Assembly (NCBI GenBank): GCA_963932465.1
Contig: OZ010800.1
Location: 31,932,852-31,996,851, forward strand
From: Maratus speciosus
Taxonomy: Eukaryota > Arthropoda > Arachnida > Araneae > Salticidae
Direction of reading: 5' to 3'
DNA length: 64,000 bases
Shown here piece by piece: positions 35,250-46,927 of this stretch. Position 1 is the first letter of the stretch; each line of letters starts with the position of its first letter. The notes below the pieces were generated by a model. It made no database searches. It worked only from the letters and a program-made list of their open reading frames with translations, and had not been told where the DNA came from. The position numbers were made by a program, and so were the translations under genes.

Positions 35250-35795
35250 ACAATTTGCCAGATAATAAAAAAATTAGCTTTGACGCGTGATCAAAAAATG
35301 ATTAAACGTGCTAGAGAAAGGGCAATTCTGGATTATTATCAACAGGTGCTTCGGGAATGGGAATAATTCAACAATGTTGAAAGGGCACCAGAGAAGTAAT
35401 TAGACAATCGATGCTCCTTTTTGCCGAGTAGGCCGGTACTAAAAATGAGTTGCGAAACAAAAAAAATAAAATCTGTATACGATGCTTCGAAAAGGGAAAA
35501 CTTTCTTTAAATCAATGTTTATTTAAAGGTCCTAATTTAATAGAATTAATATCGGATATTTTTAAAAGGTTTAGAATATTTCTTATTGGTTTAAGTGCCG
35601 GTATAGAAAAAACATTCCTTCAACTGAGAATTGCTCTGAAAGATAGATATCATTTTCGTTTCCTTTACCCATATGATGAGGGGATAAAAATTTATAGGCA
35701 TTTTGGAGTTTTTATTTTTTTTTTTTTTGGTATCTTGCTCTCGTTATTTACTGAATGCTTCCATTACACACTTTTCGGACAATTTCTGACTTGAT
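35250..35795 (+). pseudogene. BEL/Pao reverse transcriptase, N-terminal fragment
   Basis: Several frames are needed. From about 35277 one frame reads TRDQKMIKRARERA and YYQQVLREWE; near 35420 another gives FLPSRPVLK and IKSVYDASKRE; from about 35486 a third gives CLFKGPNLIELI, GLSAGIEKTFLQL and RFLY. These match the thumb-proximal start, the RPVxDAS strand and motif A of BEL/Pao RT. In motif A the catalytic Asp of the usual SADIEKAFLQI is Gly here, so the copy is dead. The YxDD region is absent; a T-run at about 35715-35728 marks where similarity ends. Confidence 0.85.
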
Positions 35796-35859
35796 TTCTA
35801 TAAAGTGGCTAATAAGCTAAGAGATTCTTTTATGTTCATAACTCTATAACTGGTGTAAA

Positions 35860-36172
35860 TAATGTCAGAGAAGAAGAGAATTTTATTTAACAGGATACAA
35901 TTATTATGTATAAAAGCTGTTTTAATTTACGTAATTAGGAAAGCAATATTCGTTGCAAATTTCCATCTAAACAGTCTAGGGATACCCCTTTATTGGGAAC
36001 GTTATGGAACTTAGAAAACGACTCACTAAAATGTAATATTAATGTAAATATGTTGATATGGGATGTTAAAATAACTAAGAAATTGTTTCTATCTATTGTT
36101 CAATCAATATTTGATCCAATAGATATGCTTGCTCCAACTGCACTATTTATGTTGTGTTTTGTGGTTTAATAA
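35860..36172 (+). pseudogene. BEL/Pao connection region after RT
   Basis: One frame reads PLLGTLWNLENDSLKCN, then ITKKLFLSIVQSIFDPIDML and APTALFM. In BEL/Pao polyproteins a VLGLxWxxxxD strand and the KRxxLSxxxxIFDPxGxLxP motif link RT and RNase H. The sequence between RT motif A and this point (about 70 bp plus a short NVREEENF remnant) is far shorter than normal, so the RT palm end is deleted. Confidence 0.8.
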
Positions 36173-36535
36173 CAACTCTAGAGCCACTACCAATTTCTGA
36201 AAAATGCTGTTGATAGAATTGTAAGTTCTGAAACTTGTTTAATTATATTATTTCATAATTCTTATGTCTCTGATTTAAAGACTGTTAATTGCCTAGATGT
36301 ATTTAATAATAATGTAAACATTATCTGGCTGAAGACGAAAACATCTGAACATAAGGACCGATCTCATTTTCTAAAGCCTATTTGGCTACCTGGTAAATGT
36401 ATATTTTCAGAATTGTTAATTGAATTAGTACATAGAAAAAACTGTCATGCAGGACGGCATGTGATGCAGTCATTATTGAGAGAAAGGTTTTGGATAACTA
36501 AACAACGTAAGCGTATTCGTCAGGTTTTCTGACCA
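36173..36535 (+). pseudogene. BEL/Pao integrase zinc-binding region
   Basis: A frame from about 36345 reads HKDRSHFLKPIWLPGK, LLIELVHRKNCHAGRHVMQS and LLRERFWITKQRKRIRQVF. HPIxLPxxHxxTxLIIxxxHxxxxHAGxxxxxxxxRxxFWI is the N-terminal HHCC region of BEL/Pao integrase; the two His positions are partly kept. RNase H between the connection region and this point is mostly missing. The relic ends near 36535, before the integrase catalytic core. Confidence 0.82.
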
Positions 36536-36880
36536 ACACCTTATGGTGTTGTCATATGATTATAACATCTGCAACCCCATAAGTGTGTTTAACCCGGCGT
36601 AAAATTTTTAGCAGTGTAGAATCTTGGGGCAAGAAGGGAGATCATAGAGCGCGTGTAATGAGAAAAATCCGATAATCATTAATTTATAATTCTATGTCCA
36701 TTTATTACGTGACAAGGACAATATTTTTATTATTCGGTGTCGTCGTGATTTATTACATACCTGCGTTTTTCAATTTTGCCGGGAAAAAAGATTTTGCTAT
36801 ACCACAAAAAAAGGAAATGTTTTAAAAAATCATGCAGTAGGACCTACTTAACTTTTAGTCTGTCCCCAGATAAGTCCCCA
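36536..36880. other. Unclassified DNA after the BEL/Pao relic
   Basis: No integrase core or LTR is recognised. A small hairpin, ACCAACACCTTATGGTGTTGT, lies at about 36534-36554. Confidence 0.45.
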
Positions 36881-37040
36881 CACTGTTAAAAATATCGTGA
36901 AAAATTACCCCTGTTTATAAAGGCTATCTATTTTCTGACCAATGAGAACGCTACATAAACGCATATGGATCGTTCTCATTGGTCAGAAAATAGATAGCCT
37001 TTAAAAACAGAGGTAATTTTTCACGATATTTTTAACAGTG
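36881..37040. mobile_element. 160-bp near-perfect hairpin with CACTG ends
   Basis: The left arm starts CACTGTTAAAAATATCGTG and the right arm mirrors it; about 70 bp pair with only two mismatches, around an ~18-nt loop (CTACATAAACGCATATGG). CA lies next to both ends, a possible 2-bp duplication. CACTG/CACTA ends with 2-3 bp duplications are usual for CMC/EnSpm-type elements, so I favour that class without certainty. The RNA from either strand would be a long hairpin. Confidence 0.8.
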
Positions 37041-38129
37041 CAGATAAATTAAAGCTTTGTGATACTACATCTACAAAAAAATCTAGCTTTAAGTAGTAAT
37101 TATTATTTTAATATATTTGTTTAGAAACTAGTTACTAAGATTTACGGTAACAATGGCATTATAGTACCGAATACCCAGAGTTCCCGTTTTACTCGCTCTA
37201 GTCCTAATTTATTCTTTTGTTGATTAAATGCCCTTAATGAGTAGATGAAGCTAAACATTTGAATTTCAATTTGCGTTTTAACTAACTTCTGTCTTTTAAA
37301 TTTTAACTATTCTATATCTATAACTAAACTCTAATTTTTGTGTAGCACACTCATTTATCTGGGGAGAGATTTTAGTGCATGATCAACTGGGACCATACGT
37401 TTCTATGCAATTGTAACTAGATAAAAGTGTTTTTTTTTTCTATTAGCCCCCGATATGTTATTTCTTTTGGACAGCAATTAAAGTGTCGTATCCAAAAAAT
37501 TATGTTTCGTTATATAAGCTAGCCGTAAAACAAAGAAGATGTATCATTGTACGGGATAATATCTACTGCAATTTTTTTTAACAACAAAATATTGCACATT
37601 TTCAAGTTTTATACAGTTGTATAAGGAAAAAAATGCTTTTAAAAACAATTTGTTTGAAAACTGCATCTCAATTTATTTTTCAGATATTAATTTGTTTGGA
37701 GTTTTTAAAGAACTTTTTTTAATGTTGGCAACTGAAGTATTCCATTTCTGTAGAAAGGAAAGGAAAAATAGTTGGAAAATAGTAGACAATTATATCTTTT
37801 TCTTGCCATTTTCCCATAATAACTGAAAAAAAAAGTAATTAAAATACGTACTACTTTGAAAAAATATAAATGAAGGATTTCGGATAAACCATGGAGCTGT
37901 TATAAACTATATTTAATTTTAAGTATCTATATTAATGTTATAAACAAATGAAGTCCTAGGGGATATATCATTAGATAACCTATTTTTTTAATCGAGTTTC
38001 TTGAATGACGACATTGCTTTTTGCTGGAATTGTGTATTAATCTGCGATAATGACGTCAAATGCATCTTTTCTGTATATGTTGTTTAAGACTGGGTTGTAA
38101 ATGAGAAATTCTTCAGCGGATGCGAATGA
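37041..38129. other. AT-rich DNA, no gene recognised
   Basis: No repeat with clear edges and no coding relic are seen. The frame at 37617-37826 has no recognisable domain and ordinary AT-driven composition. Confidence 0.5.
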
Positions 38130-40507
38130 CAAATTGTTTGTTTGTTAGAGGTAATCTCTGGAGCTACCGAACCGATTTAAAAAGTAATAGTATCAAAATT
38201 ATGGTGATAGTCCAACTTAGAACATAGGCTATATTTTATGTCGGTGCCACTACCCCAAAGGGGGTGCAGGAGCAAAAAACGTTCTAAAAAGGCGATTTAT
38301 GTGTTACAGAAGGGCCTAGAAATATGAAATTTGAAATATTAGTTCTAATTAGATATAAAGGAATTCTAAGAACAGTTCTTAACAAATTCGAAATTTAAAA
38401 GGGGTGAAAATGCGCGAAAAGCGTTCTAAAAAACGTTCTAAATGGTGATTTCTACACAATCTCAGGAAATACCAAACCGATTTAAAAAATAATGGTATCA
38501 AAATGACGGTGACAACCCTTGCTCCAACATTGGCTATGTTTTATGTTGATGCCACTACTCGAAAAGGGCAGCAAGAGAAAAACGTTCTAAATTTCGTTAC
38601 GGTTTTTTCGTTACGGAAGGGCCTAGAATCGTGAAACTTGGAATGGTAGTTAGTTTTAAGAAAAATCAATGATACCTAAGGACATTTCCTAAAAATAATC
38701 GAAATTTAAAAGAGGGTCAAAATGCGCAAGAAGCGTTGCAAAAAAAGTTCTAAATTGCGATTTTTATGCAATCTCAGGAAGTACTGAACCGATTTCAAAT
38801 ATAATGGTGTAAGAATGATGGTGACGGATCTTGCTCCAAGATGGGCTATATTTTATATCTGTTTCCACTACCCCAGAGGAGATGCAGGAGCAAAATGCGC
38901 GAAAAGCGTTCTAAAAACGTTCTAAATGCCGATTTGTCAGCAATATCTCAGGAAGAATCAAACTACTTTCAGAAGTAATGGTAGGAAATTGATGCTGACA
39001 GCCTCTGCTCTAACATAGACGCTATTTTATGCCTGTATCTCAATCACCTAGACGCTGCAGGATCGAAAAAGATTCTAAATTTCGACTTTTATGGTCGGTA
39101 GGGGCTAGCAAATTTAAATTAATCAAGGTACGTATTTATTAGATATAAATAATCTTTAAGAACAGTTTGAAAAAATTTGAAATTTTAAAGGGGCGAAAAA
39201 GCACGAAAACCGTTCTATAAACGTTCTGAATTGTGATTTCTACTCAATCTCAGGATATACCAAAGCTATTTCAAAAGTAATGGTTGCAAATTTGTGGTGA
39301 CAGTCCCTGCTATAACATAGGTTATATTTTATGTTACTGCCACTACCATCTGAGGGTTGCAAAAGCAAAACATGTTCTAATTTGCGTTTTTTGCACAAAT
39401 GGTGGTCTTTTTGATGTATGGTATGGTATTTACTTACAAGATGCAACTGTTTTCTAAGAACAGTCGAAAGAAAATTCCAAATTTAAAAAGATTAAGTGAG
39501 CGAAAAGAATTATAAATTACAATTTTTATGCAATCTCATAAAATACCAAACCGATTAAAAAAATAATGATGACAAATTGTTGGTGATAGAACCTGCTCAA
39601 ACGTAAGCTATATTTTATGTCTGTGCCACTACCACCAGAGGGTTGCAGGAGCTAAAAACTTTCTAAATTGCGATTTCCGTGATACTGAAAAGGCTAGAAA
39701 CTTTAAATATGGCATGGTAGTTACTTATAAAATATAAATACTGTCGAAGGACTGTCGAAAATAAATTCGAATTAAAAAGGGGTGAAGCGAAAAGCATTCT
39801 AAAAAAGTCTAAAATTACGATCTCTATGCAATTTCAGGGAATATAAACCGATTATAAAAGTAATAGTTGCGAATCAATGGTAACAGTCTCTGATCCTATA
39901 CACAGGCTATATTTTATGCGGATGATTCTACCACCTGGGGTTCATAGGAACAACAGATGTTCTAAAAAAGGCCTTTAAAAGCTTCCTAAATTACGTTTCT
40001 GTGGAGTATTAGAAAATAAAAAAACAGATTTCAACATTAATGTTGGCAAATTAATGGTGACGGCTCCTGTTTCAACATAGCCCTTTAAGTTGAGAGAGGT
40101 GGTAGGACTTGAAATTTGACATGATAGTTAAGTTTAAGATGTAAGAAGATGGTTTCTAAAAAATTCTAAACTTCAAATGAATACTGAAATGAGCGTATTA
40201 ACTGAGCATAAAAGTTTCAAAATATTTTCTAGATTATCATTTATTTAGTTTTATTTCGTTTTTTTAATTTAAGTCTGATTTCTGCCTAATGCAGTGTAAT
40301 AATTGTGTTTAATCAAACTATGTTTTAAATAGTAATTTTTGAATTATTCCTAAAATAATAAGTACCTTTTAATAAAAAACCTTTTAATAAAATAAAATAT
40401 TACCTTTTCATAAAATAAAAATTAAGTTAGTACACTTTAATAAAAATTAGACATACAAATATCACTTGGCATATTTGAAATTTGCGAGCAAAGCCGCGGG
40501 CTTTGCT
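38130..40507. repeat. ~300-bp degenerate tandem array ending in a hairpin
   Basis: Units share AATCTCAGGAARTACCRAAC, CGATTTAAAAARTAATGGTA, TGGTGACAGYCCCTGCTCYA, ACATAGGCTATATTTTATG, CACTACC and AAAAGCGTTCTAAA. The CCGATT anchor lies near 38170, 38478, 38788, (short unit) 38961, 39268, 39550 and 39847, so the usual period is 282-310 bp with one ~173-bp unit. The right boundary is a perfect 9-bp stem, AGCAAAGCC/GGCTTTGCT with loop GCG (40487-40507). The layout resembles HINE/Helentron-type derivatives. Confidence 0.8.
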
Positions 40508-41604
40508 TGTTTTATATAAAATGAAAGTGTGCGTTTTAAATCTTAAAAGTGACATATGTTTTGTTCTTGCGTAAAATTTATATACATATACCTTTTTTTT
40601 TTCATGGAGGGCGACACTCCATTCTGAGAAAGCAGAATTCCTGTTTTCTAGTTTTTTTTTTTTTGCTGCTGTTTTTTTTTTCGTAGCTCAGTATTTAAAT
40701 ATTTTCTCAAATTGTGATTATTAGAATAATTTGATTGATGTAACTAATTTGATTGAAAGAACATAATAGATTCAATTTTTTATATTGGAAAATAGAGTGA
40801 GTATGTAGTTGTCTGAGGCAAGTAAAGATGATGATTGTAAAAATTAAAAAATCATAAAACTGTACGATCGCTTTGAGGCTAGTAAAGGAATATTTTATAA
40901 TAATATAAAATAATTATGGTAGAATAATAAGGTTAGAATAATTTAATTTTTACGGCTCGCCTAGGAGGATGTTTTTATGCATTCATTTGTTTTCCTTTTA
41001 AAGGGTATTTACCTAGCTTGCGTAACTCTTGTGCGTCTTTATTTTATTTTATTTTTATATCGTTTGTTAAAGAAAATTAAAAAAAAATAGCTAATTAACG
41101 ACAATGTTATCTTAAATATAATTAACCCTTTTGCTTTGCTTTTGGATGAAGTGCTTTCGGCCAAGGTCTTTGTAATGAAATTAAAATGCACTGGTTATAA
41201 TTTACCTGGAAATCAAATCTCTTGTTTCTTTGATAGCTGCTTCTAGTATCTGCGCATGTGGGTAACTTAAATGAAAATTATCAAAGAAGGCTGAGTATAA
41301 TCTTGTCCGCTTGGAGTTGGAGATCCTATTTTAACATTTTTGCATATATTGGCATTTAAATACTTCGCAGTGGAAATCACTGAACACAACGGATAGATAG
41401 AGCTGTACATATAGATATTCAAAATGTATGTATGTATATATGCATGCTGTAAAAAAATATATCATTACCAACGCTCGGGAAAAAATCTTTAAAGTATTTT
41501 AGAAACTTTAAGAGGTTTAAGAACAAGCATTATTAAATAGAATTATGCGGATTCAAAAGACGCATAAATATAAAAAGAAAAAAGAAAAGTGCCCAGCTAA
41601 ACTG
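40508..41604. other. AT-rich DNA, no gene recognised
   Basis: Low-complexity tracts are present, such as ATGTATGTATGTATATATGC near 41425 and poly-T near 40645-40680. No coding relic is seen. Confidence 0.5.
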
Positions 41605-43110
41605 ATGGCATTGAGCTCTCAGGCTATTCGCACTAATTGTACATTATACTCTTATTTTAAAGAATAATGCCCCTCCAAAAAAAAAATAATAATAATAATA
41701 AGTGAAGGGGATTAGCCCCCGTTTCCCCATTTATACTTAATTAATGAACCTCCAAAACTAATCAGGGAAGCTCCATAACATTATAAACCGGTATACCAAA
41801 TTGGAGCAAATCGAATAATTCTGTATGAAATACTCATTTATCAAAATTAATGGGGGTTGACTAGCCACCCTTTTCCTACTTTATCCTTAACCAATGAATG
41901 CCCAAAACTAATCAGGGAAGCTCCTTAACATAATAAACCGGTATCCCAAATTTGGAGCAAATCGAATAAACATGCATGAAAACCCATTTATCTAAATTAA
42001 GGGGGGTGGACTAGCCCTCCTTTTCCCCCTTTATCTTTAACCAATGAACCCTCAAAACTAATCAAGAAAGCTCCTTAAAATAATAAAACGGTATACCAAA
42101 TTTGGAGCAAATCGAATAATTCTGCATGAAAAACCCATTTATCTAAATTAAGAGGGGTGGACTAACACCCCTTTTCCCCCTTTATCCTTAACCAATGAAC
42201 CCCCAAAACTAATCAGGGAAGTTCCTTAACATAATAAACCAGTATACCAACTTCGGAGCAAATCGAATAATTCTGCATGAAAAACCCATTTATCTGAATT
42301 AAGGTGGGTGGTCTAACCCTCTTTTCCCCCCTTATTCTTAACCAATGAACCTCCAAAACTTATCAGGGAAGCTCCTTAACATAATAAACAGGTATACCAA
42401 CTTCGGAGCAAATCGAATAATTCTGCATGAAAAACCCATTTATCTGAATGAGGGGGGTGGACTAACCCTCTTTTCCCCCCTTATTCTTAACCAATGAACC
42501 CCCAAAACTTATCAGGGAAGCTCCTTAACATAATAAACAGGTATACCAACTTCGGAGCAAATCGAATAATTCTGCATGAAAAACCCATTTATCTGAATGA
42601 GGGGGGTGGACTAACCCCCCTTTTCCCCTTTATCCTTAACCAATGTACCCCCAAAACTAATCATGGAAGTCCCTTAACATAATAAACCGGTATACCAACT
42701 TCGGAGCAAATCGAATGATTTTCATGAAAAATCCAATTATCTGAATTAAGGGGGGTGGACTAACCCCCTTTATCCTTAACCAATGAACCCCTTAAACTAT
42801 TCAGTGTGGTTCCTTAACATATTAAACCGGTATATCAACTTCGGAGCAAATCGAATAATTCTGCATGAAAAACCCATTTATCTGAATTAAGGGTGGGGGG
42901 GGGGGTGGACAAACCTCCATTTTCCCCCTTTATCCTTAACCAATGAACTCCCAAAACTAATAAGGGAAGCGCCTTCTTAGAACGAAACCAGAAAATAAAA
43001 TTGAAGCAAATAGGATGTTTCTATCAAGAGTTATCGCGTCACGTACGTGCATACGTACATACAGAACCGGCGGGCACATAAGCTCTCAGGCTTTGATAGC
43101 CTGTGAGCTA
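41605..43110. repeat. 150-bp tandem array bounded by AGCTCTCAGGCT motifs
   Basis: About nine units share GGGGGGTGGACTAACCCCC, TTTTCCCCCTTTATCCTTAA, CCAATGAACCCCCAAAACTA, ATCAGGGAAGCTCCTTAACA, TAATAAACCGGTATACCAA, TTCGGAGCAAATCGAATAAT and GCATGAAAAACCCATTTATC. The GGGGTGG anchor recurs near 41848, 41999, 42150, 42300, 42449, 42598, 42748 and 42889, i.e. every 149-151 bp in most units. AGCTCTCAGGCT stands before the array (41613-41624) and again after it (43081), where it forms a hairpin with AGCCTGTGAGCT (43098-43109). Array plus boundaries are probably one mobile unit. Confidence 0.9.
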
Positions 43111-44635
43111 AAAATGACTTGATGAACAATGATATTTTTAAGCAATGCCACGTGCTATAGTAAATTGGGCCTACATTAGGGGTCTTACTTTACCTAATTA
43201 CTGATTTATTATCTCTATTAAAAGTGATATAATTGCAGTTCTAATGGTATGAGTGTGACATATCTTATTGTGATATTGCCGTAAAACTAATCTAAATAAA
43301 TATTCGCTATTTTATAAAAGAATTCAATTATAGGAAAAATGGAAGTAACCTATCCTAGTCAACGTTTTAAGCGATAAAGACTTTTAAATCGGTCATTCAA
43401 TGAAAATTATCTTTTTCAATCATCGGATAATTTAGTTAATTTTTAATGTGTTTTGTTTCCAATACTGTCAATACAAATGGTCAGACATTTTAAGTTATAT
43501 ATTTATGATGGAATTTTATGCATCTGTTCGAAAAATATACAGGATTTTTGACTTTTCAAATATTCAATATCTCTCTATTCTAAAAAATAGTAACTACCGC
43601 TTCACCACCGTCGCCGCCGCAGCCGGTTTTGAATTTTTTGTGACGGGATGTCTTTCTTTGTTAATATTAAGGAAAATAATGCATACAGAGATATGAAAAT
43701 CGGTAGTATTATACAGAAATGTCTGATAAACACGCTGATGCAGACAGTTTTCAAATCGAGCAAATTATTTTAAAAGATATTTAATGCTAAATTGGACGAA
43801 ATCGTTCCACTAAAAAAGTTTTATAGGAGCAAAAACTATTCATGGGAATTTAATCATTTTTAGATCATTTTATACGTTATAATTTCCCGGTGTGCAGAAT
43901 TAATTTATTTTTTTAATTTGACTTATTTTTCGAGGTTTTATTTCTATTTTAAATTCAAAATTTCAGCATTTCGAGAGATATTTTTTACTTATTTTAGAAA
44001 ATTGTACTAATTTAACCTGTTGCCAACTTTATAAACAACGGAAACAGTAATGTTTGCTTCAAATTAAAAATTTATTTACACGTGACTATTATAAATAGAA
44101 ACGATACTTTCAAATTAAAATTAAATAATTGCGTATAAAAAGCAGGAACTTATTGAAAATTACGTCATAAGAAGTATACACGTGAATTTTAAAGGAGAAA
44201 GGATATTGTAAAATAATAAATTCATTAACATGCGTTAGAAGTCTTAAATAGGAGAAATTACGTCATATTTACGTCGCATTACAGTTATTACATAAAATGA
44301 ACACAAAATAATATTGCAAAACAGTTTGCGCTAGACATTTATTTGATATTTTGAGAGGCTCTTTTCAACTATTTTTGTTAGGAAAGCGCAAATATTTCAT
44401 TTCTAACAAAAGTATTTTCACGTGAATATTTAAAAGAGAAAGAATAGCTTGGTCAAAATTACGTCGGTTAATTTACGTACGGTTAAAAACGATTAATTTA
44501 AAATGTCTCTTTTAAAAGAAGTTTCTTTTCGCCTTGTTAAAAAATACCAGGAGACAAAGACTCTGTTTACTTAATTCCTTTTATATTAGCTTATTTTGAA
44601 ATGTTGTTACACGTGTCTACGTCATCAAGTTATTT
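43111..44635. other. AT-rich DNA with CACGTG-containing motif repeats
   Basis: No gene is recognised. ACACGTGACTATTATAAATA (44079), ACACGTGAATTTTAAAGGAG (44179) and TCACGTGAATATTTAAAAGA (44418) are related motifs with AGAAAG(G/A)ATA following, together with several TTACGTC(A/G) sites. A CGCCGTCGCCGCCGCAGCC stretch near 43606 is a short GC island. Confidence 0.45.
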
Positions 44636-44795
44636 TTATTTCGACGTTTTATTTGTATTTTTATTAATGTTGTACTAATTTATTTGTTCTTTCGTTGTTT
44701 AAAATAAAAATTATAACAATTTGTATAATTTGGCGAGTGGTTTGGCGATTTATGTAATTTGGCGAAATTGGTCGACTGGATAATCAAGTAGTACC
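44636..44795 (-). mobile_element. Truncated GGTAC-type MITE, subfamily B fragment
   Basis: CGACGTTTTATTTGTATTTT, GGCGATTTATGTAATTTGGC and GAAATTGGTCGACTGGATAA ending in GTACC match, in reverse complement, the left part of the complete subfamily B element at 49983-50206. The other end is missing. Confidence 0.6.
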
Positions 44796-44948
44796 GCAGC
44801 GGATTTAGCATTAAAATTCCCCAATCAAAGAGGAATGAATAGAAATCCGTTTATAGGGAGACCGCCACTTTTTTTTTTTTAATTATAATTTAATCTTTCG
44901 AAATCTTTTTAAAGCCGATCAAATTAGCGTGCATTTAGAGTCTGCGGT

Positions 44949-44998
44949 GTCTGGACGGGAGTTGACGAGCGTAGCTCGTAGGGGGCCGAGCCCCCTAG
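44949..44998 (+). mobile_element. Transposon terminus: double hairpin ending CTAG-T
   Basis: GACGAGCGTAGCTCGTAGGG is followed by GGCCGAGCCCCCTAG and T. It contains one hairpin GAGC-GTA-GCTC and a second AGGGGG/CCCCCT. CTAG followed by T suits a Helitron-type 3' end, although the second hairpin overlaps CTAG and is not set back from it. The 5' end was not identified. Confidence 0.35.
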
Positions 44999-46039
44999 TT
45001 GTTAACGGAAAAATAACTATTTTTTTTCTCTTTCACTTCAACAGTTGTTTTATAAACTTTATTTAAGGATGTGTCACAAAAGAATTATTATAAACATTCA
45101 TTCATTGTGATTTTCCGGATTCCGAAAGTCTTTGAAATAAACGTTTAAATTATATATAAAATGGTTAATTTTCTGTAATCGAATCAACGAACAAGATTAG
45201 TCAAACAGAAACAATATGCTAGCAACAGAATGCCTTAAAAAATGTAAATACTATTAAAAACTGTCGCAATAAACACTCTATTGTGCAACTGAAACTTGTT
45301 AAAGTACTTTTTTTGACAGAGGGTCTGATTACGGAAAATTATGTAATAGGTTTAAATATCTAAATATAAATTAATGTGTTGCAAATAAATATTTTAGTGC
45401 ATTTCTGACAGACATAAAAAAATAAAGTACTTTTTGTGAAACTCTTAAGAAGTGTTGCAGAAAAATGAAAAGTTCAACGAACTCGATTTAAAAAAGAGAC
45501 AAAATTGTTGACATTCTAAGAGTCTGCCCAATGCTACTTTTGATTAATGCACAAAAATCTTTTGTTAACAAAACAAATAAAACATTTATTATAAGAAAAA
45601 AGAAATAGAAAGAATATTTCTTAAACATTGTACGTACATTGTTACGTATCTTTACCGTACATGATATACATCTCAACTAACTAAAACATTCTTATATTTT
45701 TAAGAAATAAAAAGTCTAAAGATAAAACTGTTGACATTTTACCAAAGTAAATCCTGATAATCAATAAAGTGAAATGAAAAAACAATCAGTTTTTAGGCAA
45801 AGAGATACAAGGAAAAAAAATGTAAAAACAGTAACGCGTTTACCCCAATCTCCTGCACTGAGATAAAATTAGAAAGATTACGCAACATAATCCCCCCCCC
45901 CTTTTGAGTAATTGGCAAATGATTCAAAAGAATAAATTACATGATTAAAAAGATCAAGTCGCATAGAAACCTTAATAAGCCGACCTGATAATATACATTT
46001 TTTTTCTAGGATTTTTTAACAAATGATGACTGTCCATCA
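44999..46039. other. AT-rich DNA, no gene recognised
   Basis: No repeat edges or coding relics are recognised up to the start of the integrase relic. A C-run lies at about 45892-45902. Confidence 0.45.
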
Positions 46040-46680
46040 CATTCCGTCTCATCTACGGAGTCATTTGATCTTAACATACCTCCGGGTGAATTTAATCTGC
46101 AATGGATAAATATGTAGATTCTGTCTTATGAAAATCCCTGAGACCGTTTTAAGATTAACAGTTCGGATCTTCACGTCGCGCCCTTGAATGTTTTCGATAA
46201 CTCAATCTAAAGAACAATATAGCCGCTTTTGAAAATTATCCCTTATCAATACAATTTTCAAAATTTCAGGTTCTCGAGTAATTTCGCTTTGTGTCTCCTT
46301 CAGTACTAACTTTATTAAATATTGTTTTCTAAAACGAAAACTTAAATACCTAAAAGGCTTAGCACGGAACACAATTCCTTTCTGTAAATGTTTCGCGTCA
46401 ATCTCGTTTACATCGGTTAGTTCTTAAAAGCTATCTTCTTATAGAAATATTGATGGGGTTAGAGGAATTAAATCTTGATGATTTTCAGATACATATGTTA
46501 AGGGGCAAGAATTGACCAACTGACTCACAATTACAAATTATAATTTCAAGTTCTTCGTAAGATAATACTGATTTTCCCAATGTGCGCCTAAGAAGCTCCT
46601 TTATGACGCGTACCAAACTTTCCCACTAGCCTCCCCACCAAGAGGCGGTAGGAGGGTTTTATTTCCGAACTATCCTTTTT
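46040..46680 (-). pseudogene. BEL/Pao integrase, C-terminal part
   Basis: The minus strand, read with a few frame changes, gives PPTASWWGG, then VRVIKELLRRTLGKSVLSYE, ELEIIICNCESVGQFLPLTY, VSENHQDLIPLTPSIFL, later FRKQYL, and near the end NIQGRDVKIRTVNLKT. This is the order seen in BEL/Pao integrase after its catalytic core: PP.APWWGG.WERLV, the VK..LRR.LG helix with the catalytic Glu region, the RPLTYVS.D..D..PLTP strand and the C-terminal GRV......G....R.V.LKT domain. Stops and shifts make it non-functional. It is cut at 46681 by an inserted fold-back element and resumes beyond it. Confidence 0.87.
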
Positions 46681-46754
46681 GTTAAAGGTATATATAAATA
46701 TTTTACAGACATACATACAATAAATACAATAAACTCAACTGGTGTGAAAAATTA

Positions 46755-46825
46755 GCCACAGCCAGGAATCGAACCCGGGACCACTGCATTCCAGGCAGCC
46801 GCTCTAACCACTGAGCTACTCCGGC
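46755..46825 (-). tRNA. tRNA-like module in left arm (loop with GGA), probable pseudogene
   Basis: The minus strand reads GCCGGAG, TA, D-arm GCTC-AGTGGTTA-GAGC, anticodon arm GCTGC-CTGGAAT-GCAGT, and T-arm CCGGG-TTCGATT-CCTGG, then CTGTGGC. The acceptor stem pairs at 6 of 7 positions counting one G-T. Loop positions 34-36 read GGA, formally a Ser anticodon, but a real tRNA-Ser has a long variable arm, which is absent. A box TAGCTCAGTGG and B box GGTTCGATTCC are intact. I read it as a tRNA-derived repeat and not a working tRNA. Confidence 0.6.
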
Positions 46826-46927
46826 CGATTCTATTCATCGTTGTCCGGTCATCCAAGGCTATTGTATAGATGGCTGGTGACTTCCCCAACATGGTTTATT
46901 AGTGGGAATTTGCAGACTCGGGCATCG

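Noticed and set aside
35450..35794. An intact small protein
   Set aside because: It is a frame-shifted piece of BEL/Pao reverse transcriptase lacking the motif A aspartate and the YxDD region.
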